64,000 nt of DNA from Altererythrobacter sp. CAU 1644 (GTDB taxonomy: Bacteria > Pseudomonadota > Alphaproteobacteria > Sphingomonadales > Sphingomonadaceae): assembly GCF_029623755.1 (NCBI RefSeq), contig NZ_CP121106.1, positions 496,001 to 560,000 on the forward strand, read 5' to 3'. The notes beneath the pieces were generated by a model that searched no databases, was not told the origin of the DNA, and saw only the letters and a program-made list of their open reading frames with translations. This document shows positions 18,937 to 29,175 of the stretch, in pieces (position 1 is the stretch's first letter; each line of letters begins with the position of its first letter). The position numbers were made by a program, and so were the translations under genes.

Positions 18937-19908
18937 TCAAGGCCGCCCCACTCGCTGGATTTCCCATTCGAGTTCGACACCCGAATGTTCGTAGACACGG
19001 CGGCGCACCTCCTCGCCCAACCCCTCGATATCGGCGCTGGTGGCATCGCCTGTGTTGATCAGGAAATTGGTGTGCTTCTCGGACACCTGCGCGCCGCCCA
19101 GCTTGAGGCCGCGGCAGCCCGCGGCATCGACCAGCTGCCAGGCCTTTTGCCCCTCGGGATTCTTGAAGGTCGATCCGCCAGTCTTGGTCCTCAGCGGCTG
19201 CGAGTCTTCGCGCGCCTGCGCGATACGGTCCATCTCCGCGCCGATCTCCTCCGGATCGCCCGGCTGGCCCTTGAACCTTGCCGAAACCACGACCGCGCCT
19301 TCGGGCAAGGCCGAATGGCGATAGGAATATTGCAGGTCGGATGCGGGCAGCGTGATGAATTCACCATTCGGCATCATCACGTCGCAATCGATGAGGATGT
19401 CGCTGACCTCGCGTCCATAGGCCCCGCCGTTCATGCGGACGAAGCCGCCGACCGTGCCGGGAATGCCGCGCAGGAATTCGAGCCCCGCCACGCCAGCATC
19501 GCGCGCGGTCGAGGAGACCAGGATACCACTCGCCCCGCCGCCGCATTCGAGAACATTGTCGCCCAGATCGCGGACGCCGGAGAACGCCTTGCCCAGCCTG
19601 ATGACGACGCCGGGCACCCCGCCGTCGCGCACGATCATGTTCGAGCCGAGGCCCAGCGCCATGATCGGCGTGCCCTCGTCGAGCCGATCGATGAACGCCT
19701 GGAGGTCGTCGAGATCGGCGGGTTCGAACAACCAGTCGGCATTGCCGCCGCTCTTGAACCAAACCAGCTTGGCGAGCGGTGCATCGCGGGTCAGCTTGCC
19801 GCGAATACCGTCCATCGAAACGATCGATTCCGCGACCCCATCGACCGCGCAGGTCGGCGCTTCGCCGCTGTCGGTGAACCACAGGTTGTCGGGCTGTTCG
19901 TCGCTCAT
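18937..19908 (-). CDS. murB: UDP-N-acetylenolpyruvoylglucosamine reductase
   Basis: 323 residues, a type IIa-sized FAD enzyme giving UDP-MurNAc. FAD-binding motifs are [13 protein letters not shown] and the long conserved [19 protein letters not shown] (here around residues 130-150). Downstream are [17 protein letters not shown], the [11 protein letters not shown] catalytic serine loop and [11 protein letters not shown]. The ATG overlaps the murC stop (ATGA). Confidence 0.96.
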   Translation of the reverse strand: MSDEQPDNLWFTDSGEAPTCAVDGVAESIVSMDGIRGKLTRDAPLAKLVWFKSGGNADWLFEPADLDDLQAFIDRLDEGTPIMALGLGSNMIVRDGGVPGVVIRLGKAFSGVRDLGDNVLECGGGASGILVSSTARDAGVAGLEFLRGIPGTVGGFVRMNGGAYGREVSDILIDCDVMMPNGEFITLPASDLQYSYRHSALPEGAVVVSARFKGQPGDPEEIGAEMDRIAQAREDSQPLRTKTGGSTFKNPEGQKAWQLVDAAGCRGLKLGGAQVSEKHTNFLINTGDATSADIEGLGEEVRRRVYEHSGVELEWEIQRVGRP

Positions 19909-21326
19909 GCCGCGCGTTCTTTCGCAATGGCATCGGCCAGACCAGCCGCCCACTTGGTGATATCCCCCGCGCCGAGGCAGACGACGATGTCACCTTCTCC
20001 AATCTCGCCTGCGAGTTGTTTGGCCAGTGCATCCTTGTCGGCAATCGTCGCGGCCGAGCGGTGCCCGCGCGACTTGAGCCCGGCGACCAGCGCTTCGGCA
20101 TCCACGCCTTCGATTGGTTCCTCGCCCGCCGTGTAGACCGGCGTGACATAGACTTGGTCGGCGTCGTTGAAGCAGGACTGGAATTCTTCCATCAGGTCGC
20201 GCAGGCGGGTGTAGCGGTGCGGCTGCGCGACCGCGATCACCCTGCCCTCGCCGCTGGCCGTGGCGGATTCGCGTGCTGCACCGAGCACCGCCTTTATCTC
20301 GACCGGGTGGTGGGCGTAATCGTCGATCACCGTTGCGCCAGCAACCTCGCCGACGCGGGTGAAGCGGCGCCTCACGCCCCCGAACTGACCGAAACCCTCA
20401 CGGATGACATCGTCGCTGCAGCCCATCTCGATCGCCACGGCAATCGCAGCGAGCGCGTTCTGGACATTGTGGCGGCCCGGCATCGGGAGCTTGACGCCCT
20501 CGATCCGGCGGTCCTCCTCGCCGCGTTGGCGCACAATCACGTCGAAGAGATTGCCGCCTGCATCGGGGCGCACGTTCACGCCGCAAATATCGGCCTGGAG
20601 CGAGAAGCCATAGGTAATCACGCGCCGGTCGCGCACCTGTCCGACCACCGCCTGCACCTCGGGATGGTCGATGCACAGCACCGCCGCGCCGTAGAACGGC
20701 ACATTGTGGATGAACTCGACGAAGGCGCGCTTCACACCGTCGAAATCGCCGTAATGGTCGAGGTGCTCCGGGTCGATATTGGTGACAACCGCAATGGTGC
20801 CGTCGAGCCGCAGGAAGCTGCCGTCGCTTTCGTCGGCCTCGACCACCATCCAGTCGCTGTCACCAAGCCGGGCGTTCGAGCCATATTGTTCGATGATTCC
20901 GCCATTGATCACGGTCGGATCGACATGTCCGGCGTCGAGCAGTGCGGCGATCATGCTGGTCGTGGTCGTCTTGCCGTGCGTCCCCGCGATGGCGATGGTC
21001 GACTTCAGGCGCATCAGTTCGGCGAGCATTTCTGCGCGCCGCACGACCGGGATGCGGTTCTCGAGCGCATGCGCCACTTCGGGATTGCTGCGCTTCACCG
21101 CGGTCGAGGTTACCACCACCGCAGCGCCTTCGACGTTTTCCTTCTCGTGCCCGATATGGACCGAAATGCCCTGCTTGCGCAGTCGCTCGACCGTCGGGCT
21201 TTCGTTCATGTCGCTGCCCTGCACGGTGTAGCCGAGGTTGTTCATCACCTCGGCGATGCCCGACATGCCGATGCCGCCGATGCCGACGAAATGGACTACG
21301 CCGATATCGGTGGGGACGCCCCTCAC
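19905..21326 (-). CDS. murC: UDP-N-acetylmuramate--L-alanine ligase
   Basis: 473 residues. It adds L-Ala to UDP-MurNAc. The N-terminal [17 protein letters not shown] binds the UDP group, and the ATP loop [13 protein letters not shown] and later [14 protein letters not shown] are diagnostic for Mur ligases. The start is GTG 21326 with GGAGG seven bases upstream; it overlaps the murG stop (GTGA). A GTG start between ATG-started neighbours may tune its output. Confidence 0.96.
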   Translation of the reverse strand: MRGVPTDIGVVHFVGIGGIGMSGIAEVMNNLGYTVQGSDMNESPTVERLRKQGISVHIGHEKENVEGAAVVVTSTAVKRSNPEVAHALENRIPVVRRAEMLAELMRLKSTIAIAGTHGKTTTTSMIAALLDAGHVDPTVINGGIIEQYGSNARLGDSDWMVVEADESDGSFLRLDGTIAVVTNIDPEHLDHYGDFDGVKRAFVEFIHNVPFYGAAVLCIDHPEVQAVVGQVRDRRVITYGFSLQADICGVNVRPDAGGNLFDVIVRQRGEEDRRIEGVKLPMPGRHNVQNALAAIAVAIEMGCSDDVIREGFGQFGGVRRRFTRVGEVAGATVIDDYAHHPVEIKAVLGAARESATASGEGRVIAVAQPHRYTRLRDLMEEFQSCFNDADQVYVTPVYTAGEEPIEGVDAEALVAGLKSRGHRSAATIADKDALAKQLAGEIGEGDIVVCLGAGDITKWAAGLADAIAKERAA

Positions 21327-22546
21327 TTGTGCGCCTCCCCGGCTGCGTCAAACGCCGCGCCTTGCCCGGCGGGAACGCCTTGGCTCGCACCGCGCGCATT
21401 ATTCGCGCCGACCCGGATCACGTCCATCATCTCGGCCCCGCCGAAGCTCTCGACCAGGTCGGCCAGCTTCTTCGCCGCGTCGGGACGCCCGCAATTCCAT
21501 GCCGCGTGCGCTGCATTGGCGAGGCTGCCCGGGTTCTGCGCCAGGGCCTGGATCTGCTTGGCCAGCTCCTTGGGGGTGAAGCGTTCCTGCCGGATCATCC
21601 GCGCGCCGCCGGCCTTGGTGATCTCGCGCGTGTTCGAGGCCTGGTGGTCGTCGGTCGCGATCGGCAGCGGGACGAGGATCGCCGGACGACCCACCGCGGT
21701 CAGTTCGGCAATCGTCGAGGCGCCCGCGCGCCCGATGAACAAGTGTGCATCGGCGAGCCGCGCTTCCATGTCTTCGAAATAGGTGCCGAGCTCGGCGGGA
21801 ATGTCGTGATTGCGATAGCGTTCGCGGACCCGGTCGAGATCCTCGGGCCGGCACTGCTGGGTCACCTGCAATCGCTGGCGCAGCGCCGGCTGGAGCATGG
21901 CCAGGCCATCGGGCACCACGTCGGACAGCACGCTTGCGCCCTGGCTGCCGCCGGTCACCAGCACGCGCAGGATGCCATCCTCGGTAAAGGGCGGGAAATC
22001 CTCGTCGCGCAGCGCGAGCACTTCTGGACGCACCGGATTGCCGACCAGTTCGATCTTGGCGAGATGCTTCTCGGCCATTTGCTCGACATCGGGGTAGGCG
22101 GTCGCGATCGCCTGTACCCGCCCCGCCATCAGCCGATTGACGCGACCCAGCACCGCATTCTGTTCATGCACCACCGTCGGAATCTCGGCCGAGGTCGAGG
22201 CCAGCATCGCCGGCAATGCAGGATAACCGCCGAAGCCAACGACTGCCGAGGGCTGGAAACTTTCGAACAGGCGCAGCGCCATCTTGCGCCCCTCGAGCAC
22301 CGCCCTGATCCCGCCGAACCAGCGCAGCGGGTTCTTGCCGAAGCGACCCGCGGGCAGGACATGGGCAGGCATGAAGTCGGGCTTGCCCGGAATGTTCGCC
22401 CCGCGCTCGTCGGTCACCAGCGCGACATGATGGCCGCGCCGCTCAAGCTCGGTCGCCAGCGCGAATGCCGGGATCAGGTGCCCCCCCGTGCCGCCCGCGG
22501 CCAGTACATAGTGCCGGCTCGCCCCGGTTGGTACATCGCCGCTCAT
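21323..22546 (-). CDS. murG: Lipid II synthase MurG (GlcNAc transferase)
   Basis: 407 residues, a little longer than usual because of a low-complexity tail. It transfers GlcNAc to lipid I at the inner face of the membrane. Motifs are [16 protein letters not shown] near residues 16-31, [53 protein letters not shown] (read in pieces) and [14 protein letters not shown] 22546 overlaps the ftsW stop (ATGA). Confidence 0.96.
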   Translation of the reverse strand: MSGDVPTGASRHYVLAAGGTGGHLIPAFALATELERRGHHVALVTDERGANIPGKPDFMPAHVLPAGRFGKNPLRWFGGIRAVLEGRKMALRLFESFQPSAVVGFGGYPALPAMLASTSAEIPTVVHEQNAVLGRVNRLMAGRVQAIATAYPDVEQMAEKHLAKIELVGNPVRPEVLALRDEDFPPFTEDGILRVLVTGGSQGASVLSDVVPDGLAMLQPALRQRLQVTQQCRPEDLDRVRERYRNHDIPAELGTYFEDMEARLADAHLFIGRAGASTIAELTAVGRPAILVPLPIATDDHQASNTREITKAGGARMIRQERFTPKELAKQIQALAQNPGSLANAAHAAWNCGRPDAAKKLADLVESFGGAEMMDVIRVGANNARGASQGVPAGQGAAFDAAGEAHK

Positions 22547-23769
22547 GCGGTTTCCTCCTTCTGGCCCAGCATGTCGAACAGGCCCGGCGTTTCGCGCTGG
22601 AGGTAGGGGTTGCGCCGCGTAATCGCCAGCAGCAATCCGACGGTCAGGCACACCGCGATGGTGGACGATCCGCCATAGCTGACGAGCGGCAGGGTCATCC
22701 CCTTCGACGGGAACAGCTGCAGGTTGACCAGGATGTTGATGAAGGCCTGCCCCCCGATCTGAGTGACGAGGCCGGCACCGGCCAGCAGCACGAACAAATT
22801 GTCCTCGTCCACCAGCCGCAGCAGCACGCGCAGCAGGATCGCGAGGTTGAGGATGACGATGATGCCGCACACCAGCAGGCCGAACTCCTCCCCGATCACC
22901 GAGAAGATGTAGTCGGTGTGCGCTTCGGGCAGGTTCATCTTGCGGATGCCGAGCCACAATCCGCTGCCGGTCCACCCGCCCGCGAGCAGGGTCCGCTCGG
23001 CCAGGTCGACCTGGTCGAAGGCGGTGCCGCCGCCGAGGAAATCGTCGATGCGGTGGCGCGCATTGTCATAGAGGAAATAGGCGGCGGTGAGGCCGACAAC
23101 GCCAACGCCGACCAGCGCACTGATACGCTGGACCGAGACGCCCGACAGCAGGATCAGCACGAACCACACCCCGCCGAACAGCAACGTGTCGCCGAGATTG
23201 GGCTGGAGCATCAGCAGGCCTGCAACCAACGCCATGATCCCCGAAGCGAAGGCGAGCACCGGCAGGTTCTGGTCACGCAGCCGCCACGACAGGATCCACG
23301 CCAGCAGGATCGCGAACCCGGGCTTGAGGAACTCGCTCGGCTGGAACCGCATGCCAAGGTTGATCCAGCGGCGCGACCCGTTCACCTCGGCCCCAATCAT
23401 CGGAACCAGGAACAGCAGCGCCAGCATGCTCGCCGCCAGCACGATGCCCAGGCGCCGCGCATTCTCCTTCGAAAGTCGAGAGGCACCCACCATCACCATG
23501 ATGCCAAGCGCCTGCCAGACGAGATGCTGCTTGAGGAACATGAACTCGTCGAGCCGGACCTGCGCGGTCGATAGCCGCTCGGCGCTGGCCGGCGATGCCG
23601 CGGCGACCGCGGCGGTGCCGATCGCCATCAGCAAGCCGATCAGCAGCAACAACACCTTGTCGATCTCGCGCCACCAGATCTTGAGCTCGTCCCGCCACGG
23701 GCCGCGGATGCGGTCTTCGCTGAACCGCAAGCCTTTGCGGTGCGGGATATAGGGACGCGGGTTGTTCAT
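22543..23769 (-). CDS. ftsW: Septal peptidoglycan polymerase FtsW (SEDS family)
   Basis: 408 residues with about ten membrane helices. FtsW polymerises lipid II at the septum together with FtsI. The SEDS landmarks are VNGSRRWINLGMRFQPSEF (in extracellular loop 2, with the FQPSE segment), ILLAWILSW, NLGDTLLFGGVWFVL, AHTDYIFSVIGEEFGL and the C-terminal LPLVSYGGSS. ATG 23769 overlaps murD (ATGA). Confidence 0.95.
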   Translation of the reverse strand: MNNPRPYIPHRKGLRFSEDRIRGPWRDELKIWWREIDKVLLLLIGLLMAIGTAAVAAASPASAERLSTAQVRLDEFMFLKQHLVWQALGIMVMVGASRLSKENARRLGIVLAASMLALLFLVPMIGAEVNGSRRWINLGMRFQPSEFLKPGFAILLAWILSWRLRDQNLPVLAFASGIMALVAGLLMLQPNLGDTLLFGGVWFVLILLSGVSVQRISALVGVGVVGLTAAYFLYDNARHRIDDFLGGGTAFDQVDLAERTLLAGGWTGSGLWLGIRKMNLPEAHTDYIFSVIGEEFGLLVCGIIVILNLAILLRVLLRLVDEDNLFVLLAGAGLVTQIGGQAFINILVNLQLFPSKGMTLPLVSYGGSSTIAVCLTVGLLLAITRRNPYLQRETPGLFDMLGQKEETA

Positions 23770-25139
23770 ACCGCATCCCCTCTGGCCAACGCGTCTTGTA
23801 TCTCGGCTGAAGCGCCGGTGAGAGCGGCCACCACCTGCCGGAAGAGCTCGCCGCGCTTCTCGTAATCGCGAAACTGGTCGAAGCTGGCGCAGGCCGGCGA
23901 AAGCAGGACGACATCGCCTGGGCGGGCATGCTCCATCGCCCGCTTCACCGCTTCGCTCAGCAATTCGGCGCGGGTGACGGGGACCTGCCCTTCGAGCAGT
24001 TGGGCAAAGCGCGGACCGGCCTCGCCGATGGTGTAGGCGGCAGCTATGTGGCCGATGTAGTCGCCGCATTCGCCCAGCCCGTCTTCCTTCGCCAGTCCGC
24101 CGAGGATCCAGTGAATACGCGGCGCGCCGTCGTTGATCGCCGGGTCGGGCGCATAGGCCGCCAGCGCGGGCGCGGCCGAAGCCTGGTTGGTCGCCTTGCT
24201 GTCGTTGACGTAAAGCACGCCCTTGTGCTCGGCCACCCGCTCCATCCGGTGCGGCAGGCCATTGAAGCTCGGCATCGCCGCTTCCCACTGGGCGCGGGTA
24301 AGGCCGAGTTCCTCGACCAGCGCGATCGCGGCGGCGGCATTCTCGAGATTGTGGGGGCCCTGCAGGCTGGGCCATTGCGGCTGGAGATCGGCGTAGGCTT
24401 CGAGGTCGATCAGCGCGACGCGGCCATCGGGGCGCCGCGCCTTCTCCGCTTCGTAGATTGCGCGCGTCGTGGCGTCGGTGCTGCCGAACACCGCGAATTG
24501 CGCCGCGCTCTGCATGGTAAAGAGCCGACCTTTGGAAAAGGCATAGGCCTCGAACCCGTCGTAGCGGTCGAGATGATCGGGCGTGATGTTGAGGAGCGTC
24601 GCCGCCTCGCAGGCGAGCGAGCGGGTCAGATCAATCTGGTAGCTCGACAGTTCGAGGACATACACTCCGCCACTGGGGAGCGGCTCCTGCCCGAGGATCG
24701 GAAGGCCGATGTTGCCGCCCAGCGTTGCGGCAACGCCGGCATGGCGCAGGATATGATGAACCAGCGCGGTGGTCGTGCTCTTGCCGTTGGTGCCGGTGAT
24801 GCCGACCACCTGGTGCGGCGGCAGGTCGGCGCGCGCCTGCGCGAACAGCTCGATATCGCCGATCACGGGGACCCCGTATTGCGCCGCATGTCCGGCGATC
24901 GGATGGGTGTTGAGCGGTACCCCCGGCGATACGACCACGCCGTCGAACCCCGTCAGGTCGGTTTCGAGCGGGTCCGCCAGTGTCGCTCGTCCTTCGAACG
25001 GGCCACGGGTATGGTCCTGCCGATCCCACGCCAGGACTTCGGCCCCGCTGGCAAGGAGGGCTTCGACAGTGGCCGCACCGGATCGCGCGAGTCCGAGGAC
25101 CGCGTATTTCTTTCCAGCGAAGGCGGCCGAGGTGATCAC
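23766..25139 (-). CDS. murD: UDP-N-acetylmuramoyl-L-alanine--D-glutamate ligase
   Basis: 457 residues. It adds D-Glu to the peptide stem. The N-terminal VLGLARSGAATVEALL fits the nucleotide fold, the ATP loop is GITGTNGKSTTTALV, and LNITPDHLDRYDGFEAY, FNGLPHRMERVAE and VNDSKATNQASA are MurD-specific. The start is GTG 25139 with GAGGG upstream. mraY ends seven bases before it. Confidence 0.95.
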   Translation of the reverse strand: MITSAAFAGKKYAVLGLARSGAATVEALLASGAEVLAWDRQDHTRGPFEGRATLADPLETDLTGFDGVVVSPGVPLNTHPIAGHAAQYGVPVIGDIELFAQARADLPPHQVVGITGTNGKSTTTALVHHILRHAGVAATLGGNIGLPILGQEPLPSGGVYVLELSSYQIDLTRSLACEAATLLNITPDHLDRYDGFEAYAFSKGRLFTMQSAAQFAVFGSTDATTRAIYEAEKARRPDGRVALIDLEAYADLQPQWPSLQGPHNLENAAAAIALVEELGLTRAQWEAAMPSFNGLPHRMERVAEHKGVLYVNDSKATNQASAAPALAAYAPDPAINDGAPRIHWILGGLAKEDGLGECGDYIGHIAAAYTIGEAGPRFAQLLEGQVPVTRAELLSEAVKRAMEHARPGDVVLLSPACASFDQFRDYEKRGELFRQVVAALTGASAEIQDALARGDAV

Positions 25140-25146
25140 CTTGCCC

Positions 25147-26217
25147 TCACCTCAACTTCAATGTGGCGAGGCCCATCAGCGCCAGCACGATCGAGATGAT
25201 CCAGAACCGGATCACGACCTTGCTCTCGCTCCAGCCAAGCTGTTCGAAATGGTGGTGGATTGGGGCCATGCGGAAGATCCGCCTGCCGGTCCGTTTGAAC
25301 CAGAAGACCTGGATGATGACGCTGGCGGTCTCGGCCACGAACAGGCCGCCGACGATCAGCAGCACGATCTCGTGATGGCTCGCGACCGCCACTGCTCCCA
25401 ACGCCCCACCGAGCGCGAGGCTGCCCGTGTCACCCATGAAGACCGCAGCAGGCGGAGCGTTGAACCACAGGAAGGCGAGGCCGCCGCCCATGATCGCTGC
25501 GCAGAAGATTGCGAGTTCGCCCGCGCCCGGAACATGTGGAATGCCGAGGTACGCGGAAAAGTCGGCGCGCCCGGCGAGATAGGCGATCAGCGCGAAGGTG
25601 CCTGCGGCGATGATCACCGGCATGATCGCTAGACCGTCGAGCCCGTCGGTCAGGTTCACGGCATTTCCGAAACCGACGATCAGCGTCGCCGCGAAGAGGT
25701 AGTAGAACGGCCCCAGCGGGATGGCCCGGTCGGACACGAAGGGCACGTAGAGATAGGTGTTGATCTGGCCGACGATGATCCACGCCGCGATCCCGGCGAC
25801 CACGAATTCCAGCAATAGCCGGACCTTGCCCGACACGCCCTTGTGACTCGCCTTGCTGACCTTGTCGTAATCGTCGAGGAAGCCGATGATCCCGAAGCCG
25901 ACGGTGACCGCAAGACAGGCCCAGACGAAGGGATTGCGCAGGTCCATCCACAGCAGCAGCGAAAACACCAGCGAGATGAGGATCATCAACCCGCCCATCG
26001 TCGGCGTACCGCGCTTGGCGAGATGCGACTGCGGTCCATCCTCGCGGATCGGCTGGCCCTTGCCCTGGCGCACACGCAACAGGTTAATGAAGCGCGGCCC
26101 GATAATCAGCCCGAAAACCAGCGCCGTCATCAGCGTCGCGCCGGCGCGAAAGGTTTGATAGCGTATGAGGTTGAATACGCCCTCGAAACCCAGCCACTCG
26201 GCAATCAGATAAAGCAT
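25147..26217 (-). CDS. mraY: Phospho-MurNAc-pentapeptide translocase
   Basis: 356 residues with ten membrane helices. It makes lipid I from UDP-MurNAc-pentapeptide and undecaprenyl phosphate. The signatures are [17 protein letters not shown], the magnesium-binding [38 protein letters not shown] and [15 protein letters not shown]. It starts 16 bases after murF and is the only dcw gene in this stretch not overlapping its upstream neighbour. Confidence 0.97.
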   Translation of the reverse strand: MLYLIAEWLGFEGVFNLIRYQTFRAGATLMTALVFGLIIGPRFINLLRVRQGKGQPIREDGPQSHLAKRGTPTMGGLMILISLVFSLLLWMDLRNPFVWACLAVTVGFGIIGFLDDYDKVSKASHKGVSGKVRLLLEFVVAGIAAWIIVGQINTYLYVPFVSDRAIPLGPFYYLFAATLIVGFGNAVNLTDGLDGLAIMPVIIAAGTFALIAYLAGRADFSAYLGIPHVPGAGELAIFCAAIMGGGLAFLWFNAPPAAVFMGDTGSLALGGALGAVAVASHHEIVLLIVGGLFVAETASVIIQVFWFKRTGRRIFRMAPIHHHFEQLGWSESKVVIRFWIISIVLALMGLATLKLR

Positions 26218-26233
26218 TCGGTTGTCCTGGCCG

Positions 26234-27688
26234 TTATCCGTCGCGACCTGAGAAATGTGCCACCAGCCTGCCTAGGCCGACCGAGTTTGACCCCTTGACG
26301 AGAATGGCATCGCCGGCAGCGATACCGAATTCCTCCAGCGCCTCGATCGCCTCCACAGGAGTATCGCAATGCGCGAAGCTCCCGGGATTGCCAAGCAAAA
26401 TGCCCCCCTGTTTCCCCAGTTCACGGGCGAGGTTGCGCATTTCTTCGCCGACCAGGATCGCATGGTCGACTTTGGCTTCGCATAGTGGTTCGGCCAGCTG
26501 CATGTGGAAACCGGCGGAAAAGTCCCCCAACTCCTTCATGCTGCCGAGCACCGCGACGCGGCGCGTGGCCGGTGTATGCCCCAGTTGGCGCAGGGTGGCG
26601 CGCATGCTGGCAGGGTTGGCGTTGTAGCTTTCGTCGATCAACAGCGCCTTGCCGCCGGGCGCCTCGATCGAATGGCGCGCACCGCGGCCCTTGAGCCCAC
26701 CCATTTCGGCCAGCGCGAGTCCGGCCGAGCCGAGATCGCCGCCGACGGCGCGCACCGCGGCCATGACCGCGAGCGAGTTCGAAATCCAGTGCTCGCCCGG
26801 TTCGGCGACCGAATAGCACAGGCGCACATCGCCGAGGTCGGCAGTCACCAACGAGCCGCCGTTGGCACTGGGAATAGCGTCGAGCAGGCGGACGTCGGCG
26901 TGCGTGGCGCGTCCGAACGATACGACCTGCGCCTGGAGCCGCTCCGCAGCTTCCTTCAACTGTTCGAAATGCGGGCTGTCGGCCGGGATGATGGCTGCGC
27001 CGCCCGGTTCGAGCCCGCCGAAAATCTCCGCCTTGGCATCGGCGATCGCCTCCATGCTCCCAAGGTTCTCGATATGCGCCGGCGCAATGGTCGTGATGAC
27101 CGCGACATGGGGCAAGACGTGCCGGGTCAAGACGTCGATCTCGCCGGCATGGTTCATGCCCATCTCGAACACGCCGAAGCGGCTGCGGGCGGGCATGCGG
27201 GCGAGGCTGAGCGGCACGCCGACATGGTTGTTGTAGCTCCGCACCGAGCGGTGCGCGGCACCGCGGCTCGAACGGTCGAGCGCGGCGAAGATCGCTTCCT
27301 TGACCCCGGTCTTGCCGACCGATCCGGTCACGCCGATACGCCTGGCGTCGGCGCGATCACGCGCCGCATGGGCGAGCGCATGGAGCGCCTTCGTCGTGTC
27401 CTCAACCAGCACATGGGGAAAGTCGACCGGGCGGTCGACCAGCGCTGCGACCGCGCCCTTCTCGAACGCCTTGGCGATGAACTTGTGACCGTCCATCGCT
27501 TCGCCGATCAGAGCCACGAATAGGTCGCCTGGACGCACGTCGCGCGAGTCCATTTCCACGCCCGAAACCTGGAAATCATGGCTGGCTGTCCCGCCGGTGG
27601 CGCTGGCGATGTCGCGCGCGCTCCACAGCGCAAGCGGCAAGGAATCGCGCGCATCGACCGGCCACGCCCGCAGCGCAGCGCTCGCCAT
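26234..27688 (-). CDS. murF: UDP-MurNAc-tripeptide--D-Ala-D-Ala ligase
   Basis: 484 residues. It adds the D-Ala-D-Ala made by Ddl. The ATP loop is [14 protein letters not shown], with [36 protein letters not shown] and [10 protein letters not shown] all typical of MurF. ATG 27688 shares one base with the murE stop. A longer frame to 27715 was not used because it lies in murE. Confidence 0.95.
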   Translation of the reverse strand: MASAALRAWPVDARDSLPLALWSARDIASATGGTASHDFQVSGVEMDSRDVRPGDLFVALIGEAMDGHKFIAKAFEKGAVAALVDRPVDFPHVLVEDTTKALHALAHAARDRADARRIGVTGSVGKTGVKEAIFAALDRSSRGAAHRSVRSYNNHVGVPLSLARMPARSRFGVFEMGMNHAGEIDVLTRHVLPHVAVITTIAPAHIENLGSMEAIADAKAEIFGGLEPGGAAIIPADSPHFEQLKEAAERLQAQVVSFGRATHADVRLLDAIPSANGGSLVTADLGDVRLCYSVAEPGEHWISNSLAVMAAVRAVGGDLGSAGLALAEMGGLKGRGARHSIEAPGGKALLIDESYNANPASMRATLRQLGHTPATRRVAVLGSMKELGDFSAGFHMQLAEPLCEAKVDHAILVGEEMRNLARELGKQGGILLGNPGSFAHCDTPVEAIEALEEFGIAAGDAILVKGSNSVGLGRLVAHFSGRDG

Positions 27689-29175
27689 CACTGGCGCGCT
27701 CCTTCGGCCGCGCACTGGCGTGCAACGTCCACATCGTCGAACGGCAAAACCCTCATATTTTCTCCCGACCCGATTATTTGACCTTGTTCGTGTCCCTTGC
27801 CTGCGACGAGCACGATGTCGTGCTGCCCGGCCTCCTGAATCGCTGCCGCGATTGCGGCGCGCCTGTCACCGATGTCGCGGGCGTTTTCACCCGCTCCTGC
27901 GAGGACCTGTGCGCGGATCGCGGCAGGCTCCTCGCCGCGCGGGTTGTCGTCGGTGACAATGACGACATCCGAATGTTCCGAGGCTGCGCGGCCCATCGGC
28001 TCGCGCTTGCCCTGGTCGCGGTCGCCGCCTGCGCCGAAGACCGTGATCAACCGCCCGCCCTTGGCGGCCTCGACATGCGGACGCAGCGCAGCGATCGCCG
28101 CTTCCAGCGCGTCGGGCGTATGCGCGTAATCGACATAGACCGGTGCACCACTGGCGGAGATGACCGCGCGTTCGAGCCGACCGCGGACCGGCTGCAGCCG
28201 CCCGATGGCGTCGAACACTCGCGCGGCATCGGTCCCGGTGGCCATCGCCAGCGCCGCTGCGACCAGCGCGTTGGCGACCTGGTAGGCGCCGATCAGTGGC
28301 AGCCGGATCTTGCGCGTTTCACCGGCGAATTCGATCTCGAGGTCCTGGCCCAGTTGCGTCGGGGTACGGGCGGCGAGACGAAGGAATTCGCCCCGCTCGC
28401 CCACCGTGAGCACGCGCAGCGACCGCTTTTGCGCGTGCTCGATGGCACGGCGGGACCACTCGCTATCGTCCGCGCCGTGCCAGATGATTGCCGCGGCACC
28501 TTCGTCGACGACCTCGTCGAACAGCCGCATCTTGGCCGCGAAATAATCCTCCATGTCCTTGTGATAATCGAGGTGGTCGCGGCTGAAATTGGTGAAAGCG
28601 CAGGCCGAAACCGGCACGCCCTCGTTGCGATATTGCGAGAGCCCGTGGCTCGAGGCTTCGTAGGCGACATGGGTCACGCCTTCGCGTGCAAGCCCGCTCA
28701 TGTTGGACAGGAAGGTCACGATGTCGGGCGTCGTCAGGCCGGTCGAGACGCTCTCGTCCGGCGTGGTGACACCAAGCGTGCCGATCGATGCCGCGCGCTC
28801 GCCGCACATGCGCCAGATCTGCCGCGTCATCTCGACGGTCGAGGTCTTGCCGTTGGTGCCGGTGACCGCGACGATCGTTTCCGGGACCGGGGTGAAGAAC
28901 TGCGCCGCGAGGTGTGCGAAGGCGCGGCGCGGCTCTTGGTCCGCTATGTGTGCCGCGCCTTCGACTGCGACCCCGGGCCTCGTCACGACAGCGATGGCGC
29001 CCGCTGCGATGGCGTCTGGAATGACCTCTTCGGCATTGAAACTCGCCCCGCGAAAGGCACCGAACACGGTACCGGGCGCAACCTTGCGATGATCGATGGC
29101 AAAACCGGTCACCTCGCCCTCGCCCCCGTTTGGAAGCGCAATCCCCGCCGCACTTGCCAGCCGACCCAGCTTCAC
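27688..29175 (-). CDS. murE: UDP-MurNAc-dipeptide--meso-diaminopimelate ligase
   Basis: 495 residues. The ATP loop is VTGTNGKTSTVEM, with TTPD and EASSHGLSQYR in the catalytic domain. Near residue 415 the substrate-selecting loop reads DNPRGEEP; the DNPR form is the known mark of enzymes using meso-DAP rather than L-Lys, so the cell wall is predicted to be of the meso-DAP type. The GTG start overlaps the ftsI stop (GTGA). Confidence 0.96.
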   Translation of the reverse strand: MKLGRLASAAGIALPNGGEGEVTGFAIDHRKVAPGTVFGAFRGASFNAEEVIPDAIAAGAIAVVTRPGVAVEGAAHIADQEPRRAFAHLAAQFFTPVPETIVAVTGTNGKTSTVEMTRQIWRMCGERAASIGTLGVTTPDESVSTGLTTPDIVTFLSNMSGLAREGVTHVAYEASSHGLSQYRNEGVPVSACAFTNFSRDHLDYHKDMEDYFAAKMRLFDEVVDEGAAAIIWHGADDSEWSRRAIEHAQKRSLRVLTVGERGEFLRLAARTPTQLGQDLEIEFAGETRKIRLPLIGAYQVANALVAAALAMATGTDAARVFDAIGRLQPVRGRLERAVISASGAPVYVDYAHTPDALEAAIAALRPHVEAAKGGRLITVFGAGGDRDQGKREPMGRAASEHSDVVIVTDDNPRGEEPAAIRAQVLAGAGENARDIGDRRAAIAAAIQEAGQHDIVLVAGKGHEQGQIIGSGENMRVLPFDDVDVARQCAAEGARQ